The notes under the pieces were generated by a model. That model ran no database searches. It saw only the letters and a program-made list of their open reading frames with translations, and was not told where the DNA came from. The position numbers and the translations under genes were made by a program. DNA of 64,000 nt, taken from the NCBI RefSeq assembly GCF_047030795.1, contig NZ_JBKYIC010000006.1, one strand, 5' to 3'. Shown here piece by piece: positions 40,799 to 48,847 of the stretch. Position 1 is the stretch's first letter; every line of letters begins with the position of its first letter. The stretch is from Frisingicoccus sp902471845. GTDB lineage: Bacteria > Bacillota > Clostridia > Lachnospirales > Lachnospiraceae.

Positions 40799-43117
40799 TC
40801 ATTCAACATTCTTCAGTGCTTCATCCATCGGCACTTTCCGTATTTTGCGATACTCCAATGCCGCCACCACCGAATAGGTTGCCAATCCTATGACAAACAT
40901 TTTTACATAAAGTATCGGGTCCACATAGAAAGGAATCCATCCGGAAATACTGCTCATCATGATCACCCGGAATAAAAACACCATAATCTGATATTCAATC
41001 GGCAGGCTGATCAGTAAAAACAGAATGACAACGATGGTTGTGGAAACAATATACAACCGGCTGATTTCTCCATCCGAATATCCCAGAATTTTCACCATTG
41101 AAATGGACTGAGCATTTTTTTCAATGATAATTTTGGACAGCAAATAGATCAAAACCATAAAGATAATGACGGCAAAGCCATCCACCAAAAGCATCATGCT
41201 GCCCATAGACACATTCAACTGCCGGGAAATTTTTGTCAGCGCTTCCAGATCAATGACCGAGCCGATATACTTACTGTCAATATCTGTAATTTCCGTATTT
41301 GACAAATAGCCGCTGAAATAATCTTTATCCAGATCAAAGGTTTGATTCAGCATGGCCTGATTCATAAATACCGCCAATGCACCTTCATAATCATAAATCC
41401 CCGTTACGGTAAATTCATAAGTTGTATCTTCATAAGCCTCTTTCAATCGCAGGATATCTCCCTGGCCGATGCCGTATTTTTCTGCATAAGCCGAAGATAT
41501 ATACACCTGGGAATCTGATACATCTACCGGAATATAGCGGCTGTTTCCATCAATGCCGTAAAGCATGATGGATTCACTCTTATAGGCATCTCCCAGTGTA
41601 TTGAGTGAATAGGCACTGAACTTTTCCGCATCCTCATTTTCCGTTTCCACGTCACGGGCAAACTGCATCATGGACAGCAGGCTTTCCAGCTTATGCTCCT
41701 CATCCATAGCATCCAACGGGACCTGGAGGATGTACTGATAATTACAGAGCAGGTTATTTTCCATTTCCTCCTGGTAGTGATCCAGCACTGCCGGAAATAA
41801 AAGGCCAAACATAAGTAATAAATTGGCAAACAAAACACCGATAAACAAAATGATATAATTATTAAAATTCTGAAAAATAACCCTGAGCCGAAACCGCTGG
41901 AAAAATCCCATCTTCGGACTTAAGCGGATGGCCCGTTTTTGCTTTCTCCGGCTTAAATCCCGTCGTAAAAATTTCAGCGGCGACAATGTCATCTTATATT
42001 TGAGAATAACAAAATTAATGACGAGCATCATCAAAACAGGCACTACCGTCGTCATAAGAAAAGCTTCTCCATTCCAGATAGTCACATAGGTCGGCAAACT
42101 ATAGCTTCCATAATACATAGATACACAAACATCTTTAAATACTGTATAACCAAGAATATTTCCGACCACAGCCCCTGCCAGGGTGACAAGCAACGGCATG
42201 GCCATATAATGCCGAATCAGCTCACTGCGCGTGTATCCTGAAGCCCTCAGAGTCCCGATGACATTTGCTTCTTTATTAATGGTGTTGCTGATGGTAATAC
42301 CAAAAACAAAAGCCATGATCACAATAACGATATATAAAAGAGCAACCATCATCGCCCGGTCACTGCCCATATCCTCGCCTGTAAACTGAATAGCCTGATT
42401 CAAATAGCAGGGTACGAAGTCTTCCAGGGATGCCTCGCTACTGATCTGTTTCATCAAATCATCAGACATCTGCTTTTCCTCGGCCTCATCCACAGGTTCC
42501 ACATTATATTTCCAGGAATAACTATAATTTAATTCCTCCTCACTAAAACTGCTGAATTCATCTGCCGTGACCACAGAAACGCCAAACTTCACCGAATCAA
42601 ACATAGAATCGTTATTATTTGAAAAAAGGCAGCTATAGTCCGAAAGAGCGATCAGGCCGGTCACCGTCCACGACCGTCCGTCGCTGCTCAAGGTATCGCC
42701 CACACAAATCTCATTATTATCCGCATACATACGGTCAATGGCAATTTCACCAAGATTTTCCGGCATTGCGCCTTCCATCAGGCAGACCTTATTCACATCC
42801 TCCCGGTTTTTAAAAATTCGGAGGGTACTGTCATTGGTCAGCTTTTCTTCAGCATAAAAATTCTCATAGAGGGTCACGCCAAAGGACTGAATCGTTTTCT
42901 TCTGAGCTTTATTGGCCTTTTCCGTCAGGCGGAAATTACCATCCTCAATATTATATTTTTCAAAGCCCTCATTATAAGCCGTGATCATACTGCCGTCAGC
43001 CACCAAAAAACCGGATACAAAACCAATCGTTCCGATTAAAAGGAGAAAAATAACCAGGTATTTTCCAATCTCACTTTTCAATTCCCGCAGCAGCCGTTTT
43101 CTTAAAGGATTTTTCAT
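40799..43117 (-). CDS. ABC transporter permease, FtsX-like (MacB type)
   Basis: A 772-residue membrane protein with two FtsX-like domains. One helix near residues 22-42 (YLVIFLLLIGTIGFVSGFLV) is followed by a large outer domain, then helices around 265-385, a second helix pair near 425-450 and a final group around 650-755. The layout matches permeases working by mechanotransmission rather than transport through the membrane. The start MKNPLRKRLL at 43117 has AAGGAGG immediately upstream; the earlier in-frame ATG would overlap the ATPase stop. The substrate is unknown; antimicrobial peptide sensing or cell-envelope roles are typical in Firmicutes. Confidence 0.9.
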   Translation of the reverse strand: MKNPLRKRLLRELKSEIGKYLVIFLLLIGTIGFVSGFLVADGSMITAYNEGFEKYNIEDGNFRLTEKANKAQKKTIQSFGVTLYENFYAEEKLTNDSTLRIFKNREDVNKVCLMEGAMPENLGEIAIDRMYADNNEICVGDTLSSDGRSWTVTGLIALSDYSCLFSNNNDSMFDSVKFGVSVVTADEFSSFSEEELNYSYSWKYNVEPVDEAEEKQMSDDLMKQISSEASLEDFVPCYLNQAIQFTGEDMGSDRAMMVALLYIVIVIMAFVFGITISNTINKEANVIGTLRASGYTRSELIRHYMAMPLLVTLAGAVVGNILGYTVFKDVCVSMYYGSYSLPTYVTIWNGEAFLMTTVVPVLMMLVINFVILKYKMTLSPLKFLRRDLSRRKQKRAIRLSPKMGFFQRFRLRVIFQNFNNYIILFIGVLFANLLLMFGLLFPAVLDHYQEEMENNLLCNYQYILQVPLDAMDEEHKLESLLSMMQFARDVETENEDAEKFSAYSLNTLGDAYKSESIMLYGIDGNSRYIPVDVSDSQVYISSAYAEKYGIGQGDILRLKEAYEDTTYEFTVTGIYDYEGALAVFMNQAMLNQTFDLDKDYFSGYLSNTEITDIDSKYIGSVIDLEALTKISRQLNVSMGSMMLLVDGFAVIIFMVLIYLLSKIIIEKNAQSISMVKILGYSDGEISRLYIVSTTIVVILFLLISLPIEYQIMVFLFRVIMMSSISGWIPFYVDPILYVKMFVIGLATYSVVAALEYRKIRKVPMDEALKNVE

Positions 43118-43128
43118 CGGTTTCCTCC

Positions 43129-43827
43129 TTACCATTCCAGCTCCGCTGCAGGAATGCGCTGTTCATTTCGATAGTTTTTGCGGATATTTCCGTCCCGCAG
43201 ATGAACGACCCGGTCTGCCATCCCCTTAATGGCATCATTATGAGTAACCATAATGATCGTATTGCCGTATTTTTCATTGACCGTCTCAATCAACTTCAAA
43301 ATTTCCTTCGATGTCTGATAATCCAAAGCACCTGTCGGTTCATCACACAATAAAATATCCGGATTCTTTACGATAGCCCGGCCAATAGCTGTCCGCTGCT
43401 GCTGGCCGCCGGAGAGTTGATTTGGTATTTTATGCCGGTGTTCATACAGTCCCAATGTATGTAACAACTCATCCACGTCTAAGGGTCTTTCACTCAGATA
43501 AGCGCCCACCTCAATATTTTCCCGGACCGTCAGATTCGGTATGAGATTATACATCTGAAAAATGTAGCCCAAATGCTTTCTCCGATAGATAGTCAGACGT
43601 TTTTCCTTCATATCCGCCGTCCGCTCGCCGTTGATACAGATATCGCCGCCATCGGCGCTGTCAATGCCGCCGATGATATTAAGCAGGGTTGACTTACCCG
43701 AACCGGAAGGCCCAAGAAGGACACAAATTTCCCCCTTATCTACCGAAAAATTAATTCCCTTTAAAACATCCACACGGTTTGAATCCTCACCATAACTCTT
43801 TTTTAAATCATGAATTTCCAAAAACAT
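43129..43827 (-). CDS. ABC transporter ATP-binding protein (LolD/MacB type)
   Basis: A 232-residue ATPase partnering the FtsX-like permease. Walker A is GPSGSGKST (about residues 38-46), the signature is LSGGQQQR (about 139-146), and Walker B is ILLCDEPTGALD (about 158-169), followed by VTHND. The GALD and MVTHN features match the LolD/MacB/SalX subgroup. It is the first gene of the unit, separated from the permease gene by about 11 bp. GAGGTAG precedes the ATG. No two-component system directly adjoins this unit, unlike many BceAB-type systems. Confidence 0.95.
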   Translation of the reverse strand: MFLEIHDLKKSYGEDSNRVDVLKGINFSVDKGEICVLLGPSGSGKSTLLNIIGGIDSADGGDICINGERTADMKEKRLTIYRRKHLGYIFQMYNLIPNLTVRENIEVGAYLSERPLDVDELLHTLGLYEHRHKIPNQLSGGQQQRTAIGRAIVKNPDILLCDEPTGALDYQTSKEILKLIETVNEKYGNTIIMVTHNDAIKGMADRVVHLRDGNIRKNYRNEQRIPAAELEW

Positions 43828-43941
43828 TTTTCTACCTCTTATTTATGTTTTGTGGTTAGCTTTAACAAACTTATATTTAGAATAGCACAATCACAATAAA
43901 AAGGAACCTGGGCTATTGATAAATTATTTCATTTAACAGAA

Positions 43942-43971
43942 AAACCCTGTCCGCTTTCCCGGACAGGGTTT
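43942..43971 (-). terminator. Terminator of tgt-yajC
   Basis: AAACCCTGTCCG and CGGACAGGGTTT form a 12-bp perfect stem with a 6-nt loop, followed on the minus strand by TTTT. It starts 12 bp after the yajC stop and separates it from the ABC unit. Confidence 0.9.
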
Positions 43972-43982
43972 CTAAAAGTTCT

Positions 43983-44273
43983 TTATTCTTCTGTGCTGTT
44001 TGCTTTTTCAATACTTACAACAGCATTCTTTCGCATCGGAATCCGGCAATGTCTGTCTCCGCCAAATTCTACGATCAGGATATCACCGCTGACATCAATG
44101 ACAACGCCGAACAGACCGCCGCTTGTCTCAACACTGTCGCCAACCTCGAGAGCATCCAGCATAGCCTGCATTTTCTTTTCCTGTTTTTTCTGTGGCCGAA
44201 TGGATAAAAAGTATAATACAACTCCATAGATTACTAATAAGCCAACCACCCAAATCCAGTAGCTTCCTTCCAT
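43983..44273 (-). CDS. yajC: Preprotein translocase subunit YajC
   Basis: A 96-residue membrane protein associated with SecDF. One N-terminal membrane helix (residues 6-24) is followed by the family phrase SIRPQKKQEKKMQAMLDAL and the conserved GDSVETSGGLFGVV. It starts 18 bp after tgt, with AGGAGG before the ATG, and ends at a strong terminator. Its SecDF partner is about 8 kb downstream in the same orientation. In many relatives yajC, TIGR04086, scfAB and secDF are closer together; here an ABC unit and the PHP gene intervene. Confidence 0.95.
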   Translation of the reverse strand: MEGSYWIWVVGLLVIYGVVLYFLSIRPQKKQEKKMQAMLDALEVGDSVETSGGLFGVVIDVSGDILIVEFGGDRHCRIPMRKNAVVSIEKANSTEE

Positions 44274-44291
44274 AATACGTTTCCTCCTAAA

Positions 44292-45428
44292 TTAATTTTC
44301 TTCTTTCATTTCGAAGCCTTCCAGCTTCGCTTTTTTATAAGAAGCATATCGATGTTCCTCGATTGCCTCCCGAATCTCTTCCATCATTGTATTATAAAAA
44401 TACAAATTGTGCAAGACGCAAAGACGCATTCCAAGCATTTCTTTCGCCTTTAAAAGATGGCGGATATAAGCCCTGCTGTAATTTTTACAGGCCGGACAGC
44501 CGCATCCTTCTTCAATCGGACGTTCATCCAGTTCAAATTTTGCATTAAATAAATTCAGCTTTCCATGATTCGTATAGACATGTCCATGCCGGCCATTTCT
44601 TGACGGATATACACAGTCGAAGAAATCCACACCTCTGTCGACGGCCTCCAGAATATTCGCCGGCGTGCCGACACCCATTAAATAGGTCGGTTTATTCTGA
44701 GGCAGATAAGGCACCGTTTCTTCAATGATATGATACATCTCTTCATGAGTTTCACCGACAGCCAGACCGCCCAGTGCATAGCCATCCAAATCCAGCTCGG
44801 AAATCGCTTTTGCATGTTCAATACGAATATCAGCAAAGGTTCCGCCCTGATTGATGCCAAAGAGCATCTGGTTCGGATTAATTGTATCCGGCAGACTGTT
44901 TAAGCGCTGCATCTCGGCTTTGCAGCGATACAGCCATCGCTTCGTTCGATCCACAGAATTCTGTATATACTCTCTGGTGGCCAAAGATGACGGGCATTCG
45001 TCAAAGGCCATGGCAATCGTCGATGCCAGATTCGACTGAATCTGCATACTCTCTTCCGGTCCCATAAAAATCTTATGTCCGTCGATATGGGAATTAAAAT
45101 AGACGCCCTCTTCTTTAATCTTTCTCAGACTTGTCAGAGAAAATACCTGAAAACCACCTGAATCCGTCAAAATCGGTTTATCCCAGTTCATAAATTTATG
45201 AAGACCGCCCAATTTTTTTACAACCTTATCCCCTGGACGCAAATGCAGATGGTACGTGTTCGACAGCTCCACCTGGGTCTTGATCTGCTGCAGATCCGTC
45301 GTCGCCACCGCCCCTTTAATGGCTGCGGCTGTCCCCACGTTCATAAACACCGGTGTCTGAATCGTGCCATGGACTGTCCTAAATTCGCCCCGCTTCGCTC
45401 TTCCATCCGTCGTCAATAATTTATACAT
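44292..45428 (-). CDS. tgt: tRNA-guanine transglycosylase
   Basis: Tgt exchanges guanine-34 for a queuine precursor in tRNAs for Asp, Asn, His and Tyr. It has 378 residues. The catalytic region is seen in ILTDSGGFQVFSL (about 87-99), the base-exchange Asp nucleophile in DGYALGGLAVGE and GVDFFDCVYPSRNGRHG (about 264-280). The zinc site is in EEGCGCPACKNYSRAYIRHL (C-x-C-x2-C, then a His). It has a consensus promoter and is the first gene of the tgt-yajC unit. Other queuosine genes are not in the window. Confidence 0.97.
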   Translation of the reverse strand: MYKLLTTDGRAKRGEFRTVHGTIQTPVFMNVGTAAAIKGAVATTDLQQIKTQVELSNTYHLHLRPGDKVVKKLGGLHKFMNWDKPILTDSGGFQVFSLTSLRKIKEEGVYFNSHIDGHKIFMGPEESMQIQSNLASTIAMAFDECPSSLATREYIQNSVDRTKRWLYRCKAEMQRLNSLPDTINPNQMLFGINQGGTFADIRIEHAKAISELDLDGYALGGLAVGETHEEMYHIIEETVPYLPQNKPTYLMGVGTPANILEAVDRGVDFFDCVYPSRNGRHGHVYTNHGKLNLFNAKFELDERPIEEGCGCPACKNYSRAYIRHLLKAKEMLGMRLCVLHNLYFYNTMMEEIREAIEEHRYASYKKAKLEGFEMKEEN

Positions 45429-45476
45429 AAAGTCCCCCTTGTCTGCTGAACTCCCAAATTTTAGGATAACACTACT

Positions 45477-45505
45477 AGTATACCTTTAACCGGATTTTTT
45501 CGCAA
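45477..45505 (-). promoter_or_regulatory. Promoter of tgt
   Basis: TTGCGA (45500-45505) and TATACT (45477-45482) are 17 nt apart on the minus strand. The start codon lies about 49 nt further, after an AAGGGGG ribosome-binding site. No riboswitch-like structure is visible in the leader. Confidence 0.65.
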
Positions 45506-45617
45506 CTGCCAATTTTCGATTTTTTCCGATAACACAGAAAAAGAGCCGCCCCGCCGTTAAATATACGGCAAAACAGCCCCATTTCTTCATAAATATACTG
45601 TTTAGTCTCATGTATTC

Positions 45618-45674
45618 AAGTCCGCTTCGCAAGTCCGCTCTGTAAGTCCATATTTTAAGTCCGCTTCGCAAGTC
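45618..45674. repeat. Direct repeat of an 18-bp unit
   Basis: The 18-bp unit AAGTCCGCTTCGCAAGTC occurs exactly at 45618-45635 and 45657-45674, with a partial copy (AAGTCCGCT) overlapping at 45631-45639 and an AAGTCC at 45644-45649. It lies in the 264-bp gap after the HPr-like gene. The rest of the gap holds only the tgt promoter and a weak 5-bp hairpin (45553-45569). I see no open frame with a ribosome-binding site. Confidence 0.7.
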
Positions 45675-45692
45675 AGGTATATCTAAATAATT

Positions 45693-45914
45693 TTAGATAG
45701 CATACTTTTCAAGCACTTCATTTAAGCCAGCATTTTCACCGTCAAAATCAACGGTAATTGGATGTCTCGGATCCAGACTGAGAATTCCTAAAACCGATTT
45801 TGCATCCAGTGCAATCCGATTATAGTATACATCAATGTCAAAATCACATTTCACAGCGGCACGAACGAATTCTTTTGCTCCGTCAATGTCCTGCAATTTA
45901 ATCTGGGTCTTCAT
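45693..45914 (-). CDS. HPr-like protein without the catalytic histidine
   Basis: A 73-residue protein with the HPr fold pattern. The segment AKSVLGILSLDP (about residues 38-49) matches the region around the regulatory Ser-46 of HPr, with Ser40 in that position. The active-site segment that should read GLHARP is instead DIDGAKEF, so the phosphocarrier His and its Arg partner are missing. It cannot act as a normal PTS phosphocarrier. Catabolite-repression-type signalling through the retained Ser is possible, as with Crh, but is inference. It has a consensus promoter and a GGAGGT ribosome-binding site, and stands alone. Confidence 0.85.
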   Translation of the reverse strand: MKTQIKLQDIDGAKEFVRAAVKCDFDIDVYYNRIALDAKSVLGILSLDPRHPITVDFDGENAGLNEVLEKYAI

Positions 45915-45935
45915 AAATTACACCTCCAAACGAAA

Positions 45936-45999
45936 TAACTCTTATGGCATCGCCGAGTTACGTTTTAATTGTTTTACCACGAAACACAAAATTTGTCAA
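45936..45999 (-). promoter_or_regulatory. Promoter and leader hairpin of the HPr-like gene
   Basis: Consensus TTGACA (45994-45999) and TAAAAC (45971-45976) on the minus strand are 17 nt apart. The transcript's leader can form TAACTC/GAGTTA with an inner GGC/GCC (45936-45960). The structure is small, and its role is uncertain. The remaining divergent gap up to aroC contains an AT-rich stretch and the aroC promoter. Confidence 0.6.
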
Positions 46000-46140
46000 A
46001 GACAGCTTTTCCTGGACAAATTATCCATTTTTTAGGCATAAAGTTGAAACCCCACCGTTCACATAGGCAATGTTTTTAGATGAATAATCATACACTTTGT
46101 TCTTTTTTTTATAACATCGCACAAATATCACAATATTTAT

Positions 46141-46169
46141 TTGCATACTGCCCATAAATTCGTTATAAT
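46141..46169 (+). promoter_or_regulatory. Promoter of aroC
   Basis: TTGCAT (46141-46146) and TATAAT (46164-46169) are 17 nt apart on the plus strand. Transcription would start near 46176, about 28 nt before the aroC start codon. Confidence 0.75.
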
Positions 46170-46203
46170 GATACATAAAATAAATTCAGAGGTGAAAATA
46201 ACT

Positions 46204-47307
46204 ATGTTTGGTTCCAGTATTGGAAATATATTTAAAGTAACAACCTGGGGAGAATCCCACGGAAAAGCTGTCGGTGTCGTTGTCGACGGCTGTCCGGCCG
46301 GCCTCCCTCTTGCAGAAGAAGATATTCAGATTTTTCTGAACCGCCGTAAACCGGGACAATCCCCCTATTCTACCCCTCGTAATGAAGCCGATCAGGTCGA
46401 AATATTGTCTGGTATTTTCGAAGGAAAAACGACAGGCACCCCCATCTCCATGCTGGTTTGGAATAAGACGGCGCGTTCCTCCGATTACTCGGAAATCGCC
46501 GGTTATTATCGTCCGGGACATGCCGATTACACATTTGACGAAAAATATGGTTTCAGAGACTACCGGGGCGGCGGACGTTCTTCAGGTCGTGAAACCATCG
46601 GCCGTGTAGCTGCAGGCGCCATTGCCTCCAAATTCTTAAACAGTCTGGGGATAAAACTTCAGGCCTATACCCACAGTATCGGCCCGATCATAATCGACGA
46701 AATGAATAAAGATTTCTCTGAAATTTATAATAATCCTTTAAATATGCCGGATGCCGCTGCCGCTCTCAAAGCAGAAGCTCTTCTCAAAGAAATGATGGCA
46801 GCCAGAGATTCTATCGGCGGCATTGTGGACTGTGAAGTCACCGGTCTTCCGGCCGGTATCGGCGACCCGGTATTTGAAAAACTGGATGCCAACCTGGCAA
46901 AAGCCATGATGTCCATCGGCGCTGTCAAAGGTGTTGAAATCGGCGACGGCTTCCAGGCCGCCTTTGCCTATGGCTCAAAAAATAACGATGCCTTTTATAT
47001 GGAGGACGGATGCGTCTCAAAAAAGACTAATCACGCCGGAGGCACTCTCGGCGGCATGAGCGACGGATCACCACTCCGCATCCGCGTCGCCATTAAACCA
47101 ACCCCATCCATTTTCCAATCCCAGGAAACAGTCAATAAACAGGGCGAAAATATTCAGATTCAGATTAAAGGCCGGCATGACCCTGTTATTGTCCCTCGGG
47201 CTGTTGTCGTTGTCGAATCCATGGCCGCCATCACAATTATGGATGGACTGCTGGCAAACATGACGTCCCGAATGGATCGAATTTTAAAATTTTACGAAAC
47301 ACTCTAA
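46204..47307 (+). CDS. aroC: Chorismate synthase
   Basis: AroC makes chorismate from 5-enolpyruvylshikimate-3-phosphate using reduced FMN, the last step of the shikimate pathway. The start at 46204 (MFGSSIGNIFKVTTWGESHG) follows AGAGGTGA and gives 367 residues, typical. The signatures GESHGKAVGVVVDGCPAG (about 16-33), YRGGGRSSGRET (about 120-131) and DGSPLRIRVAIKPTPS are all present. Upstream in-frame codons begin inside the promoter, so the longer reading is excluded. No other aro genes adjoin, so it is monocistronic and ends facing the VanY-like gene. Confidence 0.97.
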   Translation: MFGSSIGNIFKVTTWGESHGKAVGVVVDGCPAGLPLAEEDIQIFLNRRKPGQSPYSTPRNEADQVEILSGIFEGKTTGTPISMLVWNKTARSSDYSEIAGYYRPGHADYTFDEKYGFRDYRGGGRSSGRETIGRVAAGAIASKFLNSLGIKLQAYTHSIGPIIIDEMNKDFSEIYNNPLNMPDAAAALKAEALLKEMMAARDSIGGIVDCEVTGLPAGIGDPVFEKLDANLAKAMMSIGAVKGVEIGDGFQAAFAYGSKNNDAFYMEDGCVSKKTNHAGGTLGGMSDGSPLRIRVAIKPTPSIFQSQETVNKQGENIQIQIKGRHDPVIVPRAVVVVESMAAITIMDGLLANMTSRMDRILKFYETL

Positions 47308-47312
47308 TCTAT

Positions 47313-47342
47313 AAAAAGCGCGTTCATCAACTGATGAACGCG
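47313..47342 (-). terminator. Terminator between aroC and the carboxypeptidase gene
   Basis: CGCGTTCATC and GATGAACGCG pair over 10 bp with a 4-nt loop (47319-47342). The T tract (CTTTTTAT) follows on the minus strand, so it terminates the carboxypeptidase gene and perhaps also aroC. Confidence 0.8.
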
Positions 47343-47360
47343 TAAATCAAAATTCGTTAT

Positions 47361-48101
47361 CTATTTTTGTGTCACATACTCTTCGAGACATACACCCGAC
47401 TCACGGATGGCCCGGGCATGCTCCCGGCCCACATAACGGTAATGCCATGGTTCATAGCTGATTCCCGTAATATCCTCCTTATCCTTCGGATAACGGAGGA
47501 TAAATCCATATTCATAACAATGCTCCATCAGCCACTGCTGTGTCGGTGTGTCCTCCTGTGACTCTTCCAGTCTTTGATTTTCCACAGATACGATATCCAA
47601 TGCGAGTCCGAGCTCATGTTCGCTTGTTCCCGGTACTGCGACCCACTGGGCCGCCTGAATCTCCGCCTCACTTTCAGAATATCCCCGTTTCTCATAGCTT
47701 TTAATTTCTTCTCCAAAAAGCCGCACCTGGGTTTCATGGCTGCGCCAGGAAGAACATATATAAGGATCATACCCTTCTGCTCTGGCATCATCCATCATTC
47801 GCTGTAAATCTTCATAGGCCCTGCTGTCAATATTCTGACCATTGTTTAACTGGACCAAATCACACTGCCAGTCCGGAGGCATCGGATGTTCTGCATTGAC
47901 CAATGTCAGCAGTTCGTCTGAACCCGCCTCAATGTTCTCGGACGCCACACCGGTCTTTACATCATCCGGCCGCTTTCCTGAGGCAAATACACAGCCGCCG
48001 ATCACCGTCAGTACGGCCGCTCCTGCCATGACCATTCCGCAGACAAAATACTTCAGAGAACTCCTTCTCCGTCTCTTTTTATACATCGTATGTTCTCTCA
48101 T
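47361..48101 (-). CDS. VanY-type D-alanyl-D-alanine carboxypeptidase
   Basis: A 246-residue M15B-family zinc peptidase that trims the terminal D-Ala of peptidoglycan stem peptides. An Arg/Lys-rich start is followed by one membrane helix (about residues 17-38), so the enzyme is anchored facing outward. The catalytic domain has SSWRSHETQVRLF (about 116-128), the zinc motif SEHELGLALDIV (about 158-169), and EPWHYRYVGREHA (about 215-227) with the base Glu and third ligand His. The start MREHTMYKKRRR at 48101 has GGTGAG upstream. It lies 86 bp after a two-component gene cluster in the same orientation. Confidence 0.93.
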   Translation of the reverse strand: MREHTMYKKRRRRSSLKYFVCGMVMAGAAVLTVIGGCVFASGKRPDDVKTGVASENIEAGSDELLTLVNAEHPMPPDWQCDLVQLNNGQNIDSRAYEDLQRMMDDARAEGYDPYICSSWRSHETQVRLFGEEIKSYEKRGYSESEAEIQAAQWVAVPGTSEHELGLALDIVSVENQRLEESQEDTPTQQWLMEHCYEYGFILRYPKDKEDITGISYEPWHYRYVGREHARAIRESGVCLEEYVTQK

Positions 48102-48187
48102 TTTCTCACCGTCTTTCCTTTGATGAAGACAGTGTAAAATAAGAAGACGTAAAAGCTGCCGCAAAATGCCGTCAAAGTTGCATCATT

Positions 48188-48847
48188 TTACAACGGATTT
48201 AAACCTATAAACACAGGCACCTCCGAACAATTATAAAAAAAGCCAAATTCTTCCTGCGATAATCCGACATATTCCCTGAAATTTTCAATCATCTCATCCA
48301 TTTCCACCAGGTCTATATCATCTGTCACGCTGTAGGAATCCCAGTAAAGATTATACTCGTATATCTGCGATGTTTCCATATCCATCAATATATCCACGGA
48401 CATTGATGAAAACTCCAAATGAAGCAGCATGATCGTCACGGACTGGCTCATATCATTTAAATCCACGTAATTCATAGGAATGCCGCTGATAAGCTGACAA
48501 TCCGATGTATCAAACGGCAAAATAGCATGTTTATTCATAAGTTTCTCTAATTCCTGACAGGCCCGCTCACCAAGAACATTATCATTCTCTATATCTGAGA
48601 TTCCACCGCTCACTATCGCCACGCCAGAATCACCATCCCGCCCTTTGGCAATCAATTCCATTTTGTCGGTGACAGATAAATCTTTTGATGCATGATCCAC
48701 CAGCACATTTTCGGGAATTTTTTCTATAACAACCTGATTTAATATGGTTTTCTCCTTAATTCCTGCAAAAAGGGAGGGCATAGCCACCAGCAGGCACAAA
48801 ATAAAGATTGCCATAAAAACCGGGCCTTTACCTCTGATCTGTGTCAT
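48188..48847 (-). CDS. Membrane-anchored protein of the two-component operon
   Basis: A 219-residue protein of no family I recognise. The start MTQIRGKGPVFMAIFILC is chosen because GGAGGTG precedes it within the end of the kinase gene; the two genes overlap by 20 bp. A single hydrophobic helix covers about residues 10-30, and the remainder, rich in acidic residues and ending FFYNCSEVPVFIGLNPL, should be outside the cell. Position after the kinase suggests an accessory sensor or signal modulator. The long acidic C-terminal half has no obvious catalytic motif. The function is not known. Confidence 0.75.
   Translation of the reverse strand: MTQIRGKGPVFMAIFILCLLVAMPSLFAGIKEKTILNQVVIEKIPENVLVDHASKDLSVTDKMELIAKGRDGDSGVAIVSGGISDIENDNVLGERACQELEKLMNKHAILPFDTSDCQLISGIPMNYVDLNDMSQSVTIMLLHLEFSSMSVDILMDMETSQIYEYNLYWDSYSVTDDIDLVEMDEMIENFREYVGLSQEEFGFFYNCSEVPVFIGLNPL

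Noticed and set aside
45486..45671. Minus-strand open frame of 61 codons in the gap after the HPr-like gene
   Set aside because: It covers the short direct repeats and the tgt promoter and has no ribosome-binding site.
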